Of a stretch of 64,000 nt of DNA, positions 17,440 through 25,173 are shown piece by piece. Where the stretch lies: positions 496,001 through 560,000 of the forward strand of contig CAWINT010000014.1 in the NCBI GenBank assembly GCA_963837515.1. The letters are read 5' to 3'. How positions within the stretch are numbered: the first letter of the stretch is position 1; each line of letters starts with the position of its first letter. The notes under the pieces are model-generated. The model was not told where the DNA came from. It saw only the letters and a list, made by a program, of their open reading frames with translations, and searched no databases. The position numbers were made by a program, and so were the translations under genes. This DNA is from RYN-230 sp963837515. Lineage in GTDB: Bacteria > Actinomycetota > Actinomycetes > Streptosporangiales > Streptosporangiaceae.

Positions 17440-17631
17440 ATGCCGGTCACCAGGCATTGCCCGCACTGCTGGGGCGCGTGCGGCGGCGATTGCCTGCTAC
17501 CTGGCGACACCGGTCTGTGCATTCACACGCCGGTACCGCGGCTGGGCTGGCGTAACCGGCTGCGGCTGATGAGCACCCGCCGCTTCTGGCGGCGTGTGCT
17601 CTGGGGCCCCAGCCCGGGTCAGCGCGCGTGA
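17440..17631 (+). CDS. Small Cys-rich protein, unknown
   Basis: A 63-residue basic protein with CPHCWGACGGDC near the start, which could be a small zinc-binding knuckle, and an aromatic/basic tail RFWRRVLWG. It follows the cupin gene by 17 bp on the same strand and its end overlaps the DHA2 pump gene by 13 bp tail to tail. I see no clear ribosome-binding site. A 12/13-bp hairpin (about 17571-17602) lies within its last third and may be the terminator for the cupin transcript. I do not recognise the family; it may not be translated. Confidence 0.45.
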   Translation: MPVTRHCPHCWGACGGDCLLPGDTGLCIHTPVPRLGWRNRLRLMSTRRFWRRVLWGPSPGQRA

Positions 17632-19133
17632 GCCGGTCGGCCGAGTTGGCCGGCCGGGCGGGAGGGCGGGAGGGCGGCCGCCCGGCGCCGGCCATAGCTG
17701 AATGCGATCACGGTGCCCAGCCCAGCGGCGACCGCCCCGGCCAGCATCGCCGCCCGGTCGCCGGTGACCCCGGCCTGGCCGCCGCGGCTGAATGTCAGGG
17801 CGACCGCGGGCAGCAGCGCGGCGCCGATCCCGGCGCCAATCTGGCGGCTCGTGTTGATCACCCCACCGGCCAGGCCCTGGTCGGCGTCCGGCACGCCCTT
17901 GCTGGCGCTGACCATCGCGCCGAACGCCGTCCCCGCGGTGCCGAACCCGACCAACGTGACCGCCGTGAGCAATGGGCTGTAGCCGCCCGCGGCCGGCAGC
18001 CGGGTGAGCACGAGGAAGCCGGCCGTGGCCACCGCGTTGGTCAGGATCAGCAGGCGGCGGAGTCCCAGCCGGGCCGCGAGGCGGGCACCGGCCGTCCCGG
18101 CCAGGAAGCCGACCATGCCCTGCGGCGCGATGGCCAGGCCGGTCACCAGCGGCGAATCGTGCAGCACCTGCTGGAAATACAGCGACAGCACCAGCATCTC
18201 CCCGCCGTTCCAGATGCCGAGCAGCATGATCAGAGCGCCACCCCGGCGCAGCGAGGGCTGCCGCAGCAGGTCCCTTGGCACCAGTGGATCGGGATGCCGC
18301 TGCTCGGCCAGCCGGAACAGCGCCAGGGTGGCGGCCGCCAGGACCGCGGCGCCGAGCACCAGCGGGCTGGCCCACCCGGCCGTGCCCGCCTCGGAGACGC
18401 CGAACACCACGGCGGCGACCGAGGTCGTGACCAGCAGCGCGCCGCCCAGGTCCAGGCGGCGCGGGATTCGGTTCTCCCGGCCCCGGCCGAGCAGGTACGG
18501 AATGAGCAGCACCGCGGCCAGCCCGACCGGCACATTGACCAGGAATACCGCCCGCCAGCTGGTGAACTGGACCAGGACGCCGCCGAGCACCTGACCGGCC
18601 ACGAATCCGATGGACGCGGTCGCGCCGTACAGGCCGAGCGCCCGGTTGCGCTGGTGCCCCTCCGGGAAGCCGGTCGTGATCAGAGACAGCGCGGCCGGCG
18701 CCACCAGCGCGGCCCCGGCGCCCTGTACCGCCCGCGCGGCGATGAGCAGCCCCGGGTCGCGGGCCAGCCCGCCCGCGAGCGAAGCGGCGGAGAACGCGAT
18801 GAGGCCGGCGCGGAACATCCGGCGCCGGCCGAACAGGTCAGCCGCCCGGCCGCCCAGGATGAGCAGGCCGCCGAACGTGATCGCGTAGCCGGTGACCACC
18901 CACTGCGCGGCCGACGCCGCGAAGTGCAGCTCGCGCTGGATCGAGGCCAGGGCCACGTTCACGATCGAGAAATCCAGGACGACCATGAACGAGGCGGTCA
19001 GGATCAGCGCCAGGGCGGCCCGGCTGTATCCCGGGCCGCTGGTCCTGGCCGGCCCGGCGGGTGCCCTGGTGGTGACCGGATGACCGGAAGCGAGAGCTTG
19101 GCGCTGCGGGGAAATCGTCCTACGCTGGGTCAC
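17619..19133 (-). CDS. DHA2-family MFS drug exporter (EmrB/QacA type)
   Basis: Inner-membrane proton-drug antiporter, 504 residues with about fourteen helices. Diagnostic parts are helix 1 ALILTASFMVVLDFSIVNVA (motif D1), WVVTGYAITFGGLLILGGR, motif A GRAADLFGRRRMFRAGLI, and motif C in RALGLYGATASIGFVAGQVL. The first ~35 residues are polar and may include a too-early start: GTG 19133 has no good ribosome site. It is divergent from a TetR gene with a palindrome between them, a standard arrangement for drug-inducible efflux. Likely substrates are hydrophobic toxic compounds; none can be specified. Confidence 0.92.
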   Translation of the reverse strand: MTQRRTISPQRQALASGHPVTTRAPAGPARTSGPGYSRAALALILTASFMVVLDFSIVNVALASIQRELHFAASAAQWVVTGYAITFGGLLILGGRAADLFGRRRMFRAGLIAFSAASLAGGLARDPGLLIAARAVQGAGAALVAPAALSLITTGFPEGHQRNRALGLYGATASIGFVAGQVLGGVLVQFTSWRAVFLVNVPVGLAAVLLIPYLLGRGRENRIPRRLDLGGALLVTTSVAAVVFGVSEAGTAGWASPLVLGAAVLAAATLALFRLAEQRHPDPLVPRDLLRQPSLRRGGALIMLLGIWNGGEMLVLSLYFQQVLHDSPLVTGLAIAPQGMVGFLAGTAGARLAARLGLRRLLILTNAVATAGFLVLTRLPAAGGYSPLLTAVTLVGFGTAGTAFGAMVSASKGVPDADQGLAGGVINTSRQIGAGIGAALLPAVALTFSRGGQAGVTGDRAAMLAGAVAAGLGTVIAFSYGRRRAAALPPSRPAGQLGRPAHAR

Positions 19134-19145
19134 AGGACCTATCCG

Positions 19146-19163
19146 ATACGGATCGTTTCGTAT
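19146..19163. promoter_or_regulatory. TetR-type operator in the divergent intergenic region
   Basis: ATACGGATCGTTTCGTAT is an 18-bp palindrome with two mismatched pairs, midway between the DHA2 pump start (19133) and the TetR start (19185). Its position would let one dimer repress both genes. Confidence 0.65.
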
Positions 19164-19184
19164 ATAGCCATGGGTGGTAACTGG

Positions 19185-19892
19185 ATGACCCGCTCAGGTA
19201 TTCCGGCGGCCGCCCCGGACGGCTCAGACGGCCAGGACGGCTCAGACGACCAGGACGGCCCGGACGGCTCAGACGGCCCGGACACCCCGGATGCCCGGGC
19301 GCGGGGCCGCCCCCGGAGTGAGGCCGCCGACCGGGCCATCCTGCGGGCGGCGACCGAACTGCTGGCCGAGCGCGGGCTGACCGGGATGTCCATGGAAGAG
19401 GTCGCGGCCCGGGCCGGGGTGGGCAAGGCGACCATCTACCGGCGCTGGCGGTCCCGGGGGGCGCTGGCGCTGGACGCGTTCATGGCCGGCTTCAGCGCCG
19501 CGCAGCCACTCCCGGACTCCGGGACGCTCCGGGGCGACCTGCTGGCCGCACTACGGGCCTGGGTACGGGCCGTCACCCAGACCCCAGCCGGGCGCATGCT
19601 GGCCGGGCTGGTCGCGGCCGCCCAGGAGGACCCGGACTTGGCCATGGCATGGCGGGCCCAGGTGGTAGAACCGCTGCGGGCGCAGCACCGGATCATGCTG
19701 CGGCGGGCCATCGAGCGCGGCGAGATTCCCGCCGACACCGATCTCGACGTAGCGCTGGACCTGATGTACGGGGCGGCCTACCACCGGCTGCTGCAGGGCC
19801 ACCAGCCGCTGACGGACGGGTTCATCCAGCGGGTGGTACAGGTGATCGTCGCCGGGCTGGGCGGGCCGGGTCAGTCCCCGGAGCCCGGGTAG
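19185..19892 (+). CDS. TetR/AcrR-family repressor
   Basis: About 235 residues. An unusual ~35-residue Asp/Gly-rich N-terminal tail (repeated DGSDGQDGSDDQDG) precedes the HTH: AILRAATELLAERGLTGMS then MEEVAARAGVGKATIYRRW at about residues 52-90. The ligand domain ends with a TetR_C-type helix bundle (MYGAAYHRLLQGHQPLTDGF). The ATG at 19185 has GGTGG about eight bases upstream; the alternative ATG at 19170 has none. It probably represses the divergent pump and itself. Its 3' end overlaps the next convergent gene by 22 bp. Confidence 0.9.
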   Translation: MTRSGIPAAAPDGSDGQDGSDDQDGPDGSDGPDTPDARARGRPRSEAADRAILRAATELLAERGLTGMSMEEVAARAGVGKATIYRRWRSRGALALDAFMAGFSAAQPLPDSGTLRGDLLAALRAWVRAVTQTPAGRMLAGLVAAAQEDPDLAMAWRAQVVEPLRAQHRIMLRRAIERGEIPADTDLDVALDLMYGAAYHRLLQGHQPLTDGFIQRVVQVIVAGLGGPGQSPEPG

Positions 19893-20782
19893 CCGCGGTG
19901 CGCCGGCGGTGACTGCGGTCCGCGCAGCGAGCGGAGCCAGTCCTCGTCGAGGCCATGCGGCCGGGAGCTGCCCAGGTGGCGGACCGCCCGCCACCAGACC
20001 GGCGGCTTCTTGAGCCCGTCCTGGGGCATGTCCAGGTGGCCGTCGGGCGGACCGGCCGGGCTGGCCGACCCCCAGCCGTCGGTCAGGGACGCGGGGCTGG
20101 CCACGGCCGGCAGATGGTCCATGGAGCCGGGTTCCGCGGGCACGGGGAGGTCGGCCGCAGAATCGGGTCCAGCTGGGCCGGGGGGGTCGGCCGCGGGTCC
20201 GGGGCAGCCCTCGCCTGCCCCGCCGGTGGCCGGCCTGACCGGCGGACTGCCGGGTGCGGCCGCCTGAGGGGCACGGGTCCACACGTCGAAACCTGAATCG
20301 GCCGGGCCGCGGCGGCCGGGCCCAGCCTCCTGGGCCGGGTACACCGCCACGTCCTGGGCCGGGTACACCGCCACGTCCTGGGCCGGGTACACCGCCGCAG
20401 CGTGGTCGCCCGGAGTGGGGTAGCCACGGCCCGTCAACGTATACACCCCGGTCCCCGGGGGGCCCGGCTGGCCGTAGACCTCCGTCCCAGGCGCGCCCGG
20501 CTGGCCGTCATCGCCGGGCTCTTCCCAGGCCGCCCGGTCACCGGCCCGGGATCCGCCACCGGCGGTGATCAGGATGGTGATCATCAGCAGTGCGCAACTG
20601 GCCCCCGCGGTCAGCAGAGCCACCGTCACGAGCCAGGTTGCGGCGGCCGCCGACGGCAGGATCACCCGGCCGGGTCCGCCGACCGCCCACAGGGCCAGCC
20701 CAGCCATCAGCAGAACCGACCCCGCAACGGTCAGCCCCTGCGACAGGCGGGCCGTGCGGCGGTCGATCAGCCCAGAACTCAC
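19871..20782 (-). CDS. Two-helix membrane protein with long Pro/Gly-rich cytoplasmic tail, unknown
   Basis: About 303 residues. Two hydrophobic helices occupy roughly residues 14-75 (LTVAGSVLLMAGLALWAVGG and TWLVTVALLTAGASCALLMI), followed by ~220 residues of low-complexity Pro/Gly/Ala sequence containing three copies of AVYPAQDV, and a conserved-looking C-terminus VWWRAVRHLGSSRPHGLDED. No family recognised. The GTG start at 20782 has GGTGGGGGG nearby; an in-frame ATG-type extension to 20824 is less likely. It converges on the TetR gene. It could anchor or scaffold other proteins, but nothing in the neighbourhood proves that. Confidence 0.65.
   Translation of the reverse strand: MSSGLIDRRTARLSQGLTVAGSVLLMAGLALWAVGGPGRVILPSAAAATWLVTVALLTAGASCALLMITILITAGGGSRAGDRAAWEEPGDDGQPGAPGTEVYGQPGPPGTGVYTLTGRGYPTPGDHAAAVYPAQDVAVYPAQDVAVYPAQEAGPGRRGPADSGFDVWTRAPQAAAPGSPPVRPATGGAGEGCPGPAADPPGPAGPDSAADLPVPAEPGSMDHLPAVASPASLTDGWGSASPAGPPDGHLDMPQDGLKKPPVWWRAVRHLGSSRPHGLDEDWLRSLRGPQSPPAHRGYPGSGD
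20329..20400. repeat. 24-bp tandem repeat, three copies
   Basis: Copies 20329-20352, 20353-20376 and 20377-20400; the first two are identical and the third differs at the end. In frame, it encodes three copies of the octapeptide AVYPAQDV in the tail of the membrane protein. Confidence 0.95.
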
Positions 20783-20860
20783 GGCCCCCCACCCTACGGG
20801 AGGGTAAGGTCGGCCGTCCCGCACCGCCGGGGCTGATTCGCGTCACCGCGCCCGGGCCGC

Positions 20861-22225
20861 TCAGCCGAGCCGGACCCGGACCGGCCCCTCCGCCGGGTTC
20901 ACCTGGGTGGCCCATTCTCCAGGCAACTGGACCGGGCGGCCCGGGACCAGGCGGCGGGTGCGGACCCGGGCCAGCCGCCGGTCCCGCTGCCAGACCTCGA
21001 TGTGCCCGGCCGGGCGCAGCGATCCGCAGCGCAGCAGGAACCGCCCGCGCGGCGGGAGAACGCCCGGCCGGGCCGCGGCCGGCGAGATCCAGCTGAGCGG
21101 GGGCACCACCGTGATCGGGACCCGGCCGGCAGCCGGGTCCGGGCCGGCCCGGGGCTCGCCAGGCCCTGGCCCGCCGGCCCTGGCCCGCCAGGCCCTGGCC
21201 CGCCGGCCCTGGCCCGCCAGCCCCTGGGCCGCCAGCCCCTGGGCCGCCAGCCCCTGGGCCGCCAGCCGGGCGGCGATCTGCCGGGCCGCGTGCCGTCCAC
21301 CCAGGGCCGCCACGTCCGCGGTCTCGGCCGGGTGAATGAGGTTCCCGGCCGCGAACACCCACGGCACGGTCGTCTCCAGCGCGGTGTCCACGGCGGGGCC
21401 ACGGGTCCCCGGGTCGATCAGCACGCCGCCCAGCCGGGCCAGTTCGTGATCGGGAATCCAGTCCCCGGTGAACACCAGCCAGTCACAGCCGGCGCGCCGG
21501 ACCCGGCCGGTCCGGGTATCGGCCAGGTCCACCGCGGCCAGCCGGGGCCCGTCCGGGCCCGGCGCGGCGATCACTTCGCGCACGGCGGTGTGCGGCCACA
21601 CCGGGACCCGCCAGCGGAGCCGGGCCGCAGCCGCGAAGACCCGGTAACTCTGCTGGGCCGGGTGCTCGGTGACCAGCGCGGTGACCCGGGTCCCGGCGTG
21701 CGCCAGGGTGACCAGGGCCGAAAAGCTGACGTGCTCGGCGCCGACGACCACGGCGTGGCCGGGCAGCCGCTGCCCGTGCAGGTAGACCCGCTGCTGCAGT
21801 TCGCCGGTGGTCATGATGCCGCTGCCCCGGGCGCCGGGGATGAGCCGGGCCGGGCGGGGCCGCTCCCGGCAGCCGGTGGCCAGGAGCACCGCCGCGGCCT
21901 CGACCGTCTCGATCCCACGCGGGCTGGTGAGGGTCAGCGTGTGACCCCCGGCCGCCGGCGCCCAGCCGGTGACGGCCGTCCCAGCCCGGATCTCGGCGCC
22001 GGCCCGGGCCGCCGCGGCGGCGTACCGGCGGGCGTAACCCGGGCCGTCCAGCACCCGGTGCAGGTCGCGCAGCCCGAAACCGGTGTGCCAGCAGTGCCGC
22101 GGCACGCCCCCCGGCGCCTCCTCGCGCTCGGCCACCAGGACCCGGCCCACACCCAGCCGGCGCAGTTCGGCGGCGGCGGCCAGCCCGGCCGGCCCCGCCC
22201 CCACGATCAGCACGTCCGTGTTCAT
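20861..22225 (-). CDS. FAD/NAD(P)-binding oxidoreductase, second subunit of a GlpA-like dehydrogenase
   Basis: About 454 residues. The FAD fold opens the protein (MNTDVLIVGAGPAGLAAAAE), PGGVPRHCWHTGFGLRDLHR and VLLATGCRERPRPARLIPGA follow, and VFAAGNLIHPAETADVAALG closes the nucleotide fold near residue 300. It resembles the HcnB/nopaline-oxidase-like subunits found beside GlpA-type proteins. A 15-bp-repeat linker (AAQGL units) leads to a C-terminal beta-rich domain of about 100 residues (VPITVVPPLSWISPAAARPG onward) I do not recognise. The ATG overlaps the stop of the GlpA-like gene (ATGA). Last gene of the DeoR-APC-kinase operon. Probably an electron-transfer partner; reaction not proven. 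Confidence 0.8.
   Translation of the reverse strand: MNTDVLIVGAGPAGLAAAAELRRLGVGRVLVAEREEAPGGVPRHCWHTGFGLRDLHRVLDGPGYARRYAAAAARAGAEIRAGTAVTGWAPAAGGHTLTLTSPRGIETVEAAAVLLATGCRERPRPARLIPGARGSGIMTTGELQQRVYLHGQRLPGHAVVVGAEHVSFSALVTLAHAGTRVTALVTEHPAQQSYRVFAAAARLRWRVPVWPHTAVREVIAAPGPDGPRLAAVDLADTRTGRVRRAGCDWLVFTGDWIPDHELARLGGVLIDPGTRGPAVDTALETTVPWVFAAGNLIHPAETADVAALGGRHAARQIAARLAAQGLAAQGLAAQGLAGQGRRARAWRARAGGPGPGEPRAGPDPAAGRVPITVVPPLSWISPAAARPGVLPPRGRFLLRCGSLRPAGHIEVWQRDRRLARVRTRRLVPGRPVQLPGEWATQVNPAEGPVRVRLG
21157..21267. repeat. 15-bp tandem repeats in a linker region
   Basis: About seven imperfect 15-bp units (consensus CCAGCCCCTGGGCCG); the 3' copies, near 21221-21267, are the most regular. They encode AAQGL-type pentapeptides between the FAD fold and the C-terminal domain of the oxidoreductase. 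Confidence 0.85.
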
Positions 22226-23664
22226 GCCGGATCCCGCGCGGCGGCCGCGGCCCGCGCCGCCGGCGCCACCGCCGGGGCGCCGGCGGCGAACAGCGCGGAT
22301 ACCGTGGCGGCACAGTAGAACCCCTGGCACCGGCCGTTCATCGCCCGGGTGCGGCGGCGCAGCCCGTCCAGGTCGGCCGGGGGCAGCGTGCTGGCCAGCG
22401 CGTCGCGGATCTCGCCCCGGGTGACCCGCTCGCAGTGGCACACGATCCGGCCGTACTCCGGGTCGGCGGCGATCCGCGCGGCATCGGCGTACGGGCGCAG
22501 GCCGGTCTGCCCGAGGTAAGGCATGGACGGCGGCCCGGCCGTCTCGCGCGGCACGAGGCCCAGCCCGGCCGCGGCGAGTTCGGCCACTATGTGCTCGGCG
22601 ATGCCCAGCGAGGCGGACAGCCCGGTGGACCGGATCCCGCCCGCGCAGGCGTAGCGCCGCCGCGCGTCCACCTGGATCTGGTAGTCGCTGTGCCCGGTGG
22701 CGGCCCGCAGCCCCGCGTAGCTGGCCGTGACCTCCTCGGTGACCAGGTCCGGCATGATCCGGCGACCCGCATCCAGCAGCGCCACCAGCCCAGCGGCGGT
22801 CGTGCCGGTCGCGGTGCGGTCGGTCACGTCCTCCGCGGTCGGGCCGAGCAGCACGTTGCCGTACACGGTCGGCGCGATCAGCACGCCCTTGGTCCGCGCG
22901 GTCGGGACGGGCAGCAGGATCGAGCCGATCAGCGGCCGGGCCAGCTTGTCGAACACGATCAGTTCGCCGCGCCGCGGGGTGATCGTGAACGACTCCCCGC
23001 CGGCCATCCGGTCGATCCGGTCGCTGTCCAGCCCGGCCGCGTTGACCAGCCAGCGGGCGCGCAGCACGCCCCGGCTGGTCTGCACCCGGTGCGCCCCGGC
23101 CGGCCCGCCGCCCAGGCCCACCCCGGTGACCTCGGTGCGCAGCAGCAGCCGCACCCCGGCCCGGACCGCCTCGGTGGCGTAGGCCAGCGTGGTCGTCCAC
23201 GGGCAGATGATGCTCTCCCCCGGGATGACCAGCCCGGCCCGCACCCCCAGCCCCAGGTGCGGTTCCGCCGCGTACAGGTCGGCCGCGGTGGCGCGGTGCA
23301 CGTCGGTGACGCCGTTGCGGGCGGCCTTGGCCGCGATGCCGTCCAGCGCGGCCTCCTGCTCCGCTGTCCAGGCCACCAGCCGCGCCCCGGTCCGCTCCAC
23401 CGGGATGCCGGCCTGCCGCGCGTAGTCGGCCAGCAGCGCGCTGCCCCGCCGCAGCAGCCGGCTCTCCAGGCTGCCCGGGACCGCGTCGAAGCCGGTGTGC
23501 AGGATGGCCGTGTTCGCCTTGCTGGTCCCGGCGCCCGCATCCGCGGCCCGGTCCACCAGCAGCACGCTCAGCCGGTAGCCGGCCAGCGTCCGGGCGATGG
23601 CGCTGCCCACCACCCCGGCCCCGACGATCAGCACGTCAGCGGCGTCCCCGGGGGCAGGTGTCAC
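22222..23664 (-). CDS. GlpA-like FAD-dependent dehydrogenase with [2Fe-2S] BFD domain
   Basis: About 480 residues. The DAO-type FAD domain starts VLIVGAGVVGSAIARTLAGY and shows SKANTAILHTGFDAVPGSLE, LVNAAGLDSDRIDRMAG, ITPRRGELIVFDKLARPL and YAGLRAATGHSDYQI. The C-terminal ~90 residues form a bacterioferritin-associated-ferredoxin-like domain with CHCERVTRGEIRDAL and RCQGFYC, supplying four Cys for a [2Fe-2S] cluster. This layout matches the anaerobic glycerol-3-phosphate dehydrogenase A type. The GTG start overlaps the kinase stop (GTGA), and its end overlaps the next FAD gene (ATGA). It probably oxidises the phosphorylated product of the adjacent kinase; the substrate may be glycerol 3-phosphate or another polyol phosphate. 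Confidence 0.85.
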   Translation of the reverse strand: MTPAPGDAADVLIVGAGVVGSAIARTLAGYRLSVLLVDRAADAGAGTSKANTAILHTGFDAVPGSLESRLLRRGSALLADYARQAGIPVERTGARLVAWTAEQEAALDGIAAKAARNGVTDVHRATAADLYAAEPHLGLGVRAGLVIPGESIICPWTTTLAYATEAVRAGVRLLLRTEVTGVGLGGGPAGAHRVQTSRGVLRARWLVNAAGLDSDRIDRMAGGESFTITPRRGELIVFDKLARPLIGSILLPVPTARTKGVLIAPTVYGNVLLGPTAEDVTDRTATGTTAAGLVALLDAGRRIMPDLVTEEVTASYAGLRAATGHSDYQIQVDARRRYACAGGIRSTGLSASLGIAEHIVAELAAAGLGLVPRETAGPPSMPYLGQTGLRPYADAARIAADPEYGRIVCHCERVTRGEIRDALASTLPPADLDGLRRRTRAMNGRCQGFYCAATVSALFAAGAPAVAPAARAAAAARDPA

Positions 23665-25173
23665 CGGTCCGCGCCCCCGGACGGCCGCGCGGCCGGCGAA
23701 GCCGGCCACGGCCGGGAGCGGCGGGCGGGGGGTCCCGGGGGGTCGCCCCCAGCGGCGAGCAGCGCCCGCTGCTGGGAGCCGAACGCGGCCAATCGTTCGG
23801 AAGCCTGGTCCGCACTGATCGCCGGGTCGATGGTCGCCCGGACCTCCGGGAGGCCGGCCGCCTCGGCCAGCGTGGCCGCCGCGCCGCTGCCCAGCCGGGC
23901 GAAGGCGGCCACCCCCAGGGCGGTCGCGTCCGCCGCCGCGCACACCTGGACCGGGACCTGCAGCAGGTCCGCCTGGGCCTGCATGAGCAGCCGGGACCCG
24001 GTCAGCCCGCCGTCGGCCCGCAGCAGCCGCAGCGGCGCGCCGCAGTCCGCGGCCACCGCGCCGGCCAGCAGCGCCACCGAGGCGGCGATGCCCTCGGCCA
24101 CCGCGCGGGCCAGGTGCCCGCGGGAGGTACCGAGGCCCAGGCCGAGGAACGCGCCGCGGGCGTCCGGCCGCCAGTGCGGCGCGCCCAGCCCGGCCAGCGC
24201 GGGCAGGAACGTGACGCCCCCGGCGTCGGGCACGCTCTCCCCGGCCGCGTCCAGGCCCGCGGGCCCGTCCAACAGGCCCAGCCCGGCCAGCCAGGCCAGC
24301 GCGGCCCCGGCCGTGTACACCTGCCCGTCCAGGCAGTAGCTGGCCGTCCCGGCCAGCCGCCAGGCGACCGAGGCGGCCAGCCCGTGCCCGGAGCGCACCG
24401 CGGCCGGCCCGGTGGCGGCCAGCAGGAACGCGCCGGTCCCGTAGGTGCACTTGGCCTCGCCGGGCGCGAAGCAGGCCTCGGCGGCCAGCGCCGCCTGCTG
24501 GTCCACGGCCCGGCCGGCCACCGGCAGCGCGGGCCCGAACGCCGTCGTCTCCCCGGTGATCCCGGCGCAGTCGGTGATCTCCGGCAGTTCCCCCGGATTC
24601 AGCCCGAACGACCGGCACGCGGCCGGTGACCACTGCGTCGTGTCGAGGTCGAGGAGCAGCGTCCGGGACGCGGTCGAACGCGTCGGTCACGTACCCCGCG
24701 CCGAGCTGGTGCAGCAGCCAGGTGTCGGTGGTGGTGACCACCCCGCCGGTGGTCAGGTTCTCCCGCAGCCAGGTCATCTTGGGGGCGGCGAAGTACGGGT
24801 CCAGCGGCAGCCCGGTGATCTTCGCCAGCTCGTCCGCATCGGCCGCCAGCCGGACGCAGATGCCCGCCGACCGGCGGTCCTGCCACACCACGGCCGGGGT
24901 GAGCGGCCGGCCGGTGCGCCGGTCCCAGGCCAGCACGGTCTCCCCCTGGTTGGCCAGCGCCACCGCGTGCGCCGGGGCCCGGGCGCTGGTCAGCGCGGCC
25001 CGCCCGGCGGCGAGCACCGAGTCGTGCAGCTCGGCCGGGTCCTGCTCCATCCCGCCGCCGGGCCGGCTGCGCGGGTGCACCGGCACCTCGGCCGCCCCGA
25101 GTACCTCCCCGCCGTCGGCGACGAGCAGCGCCTTGGTGGCCGAGGTGCCCTGGTCGATGGCGAGGATGTTCAC
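23661..25173 (-). pseudogene. FGGY carbohydrate kinase, glycerol-kinase-like, with a one-base frameshift
   Basis: The N-terminal part (ILAIDQGTSATKALLVADGG, VALANQGETVLAWDRRTGRP, VVWQDRRSAGICVRL) runs from GTG 25173 to about 24679. The C-terminal part continues in another frame with LLLDLDTTQWSPAACRSFGL, KCTYGTGAFLLAATG and RLLRADGGLTGSRLLMQAQA to the stop at 23661. Removing one of the two A bases at 24677-24678 (plus strand) restores GYVTDASTASRTLLLDLD and a ~500-residue protein. It would phosphorylate glycerol or a similar polyol. Four-base overlaps with the genes on both sides survive, so the lesion is recent or a sequencing error. A G-rich segment at 23727-23750 in the C-terminal tail resembles the 7.8-8.2 kb repeat. 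Confidence 0.85.

Noticed and set aside
22435..24339. 634-codon plus-strand frame over the GlpA-like gene and kinase
   Set aside because: Low-complexity antisense translation; the opposite strand has clear domains and coupled starts.
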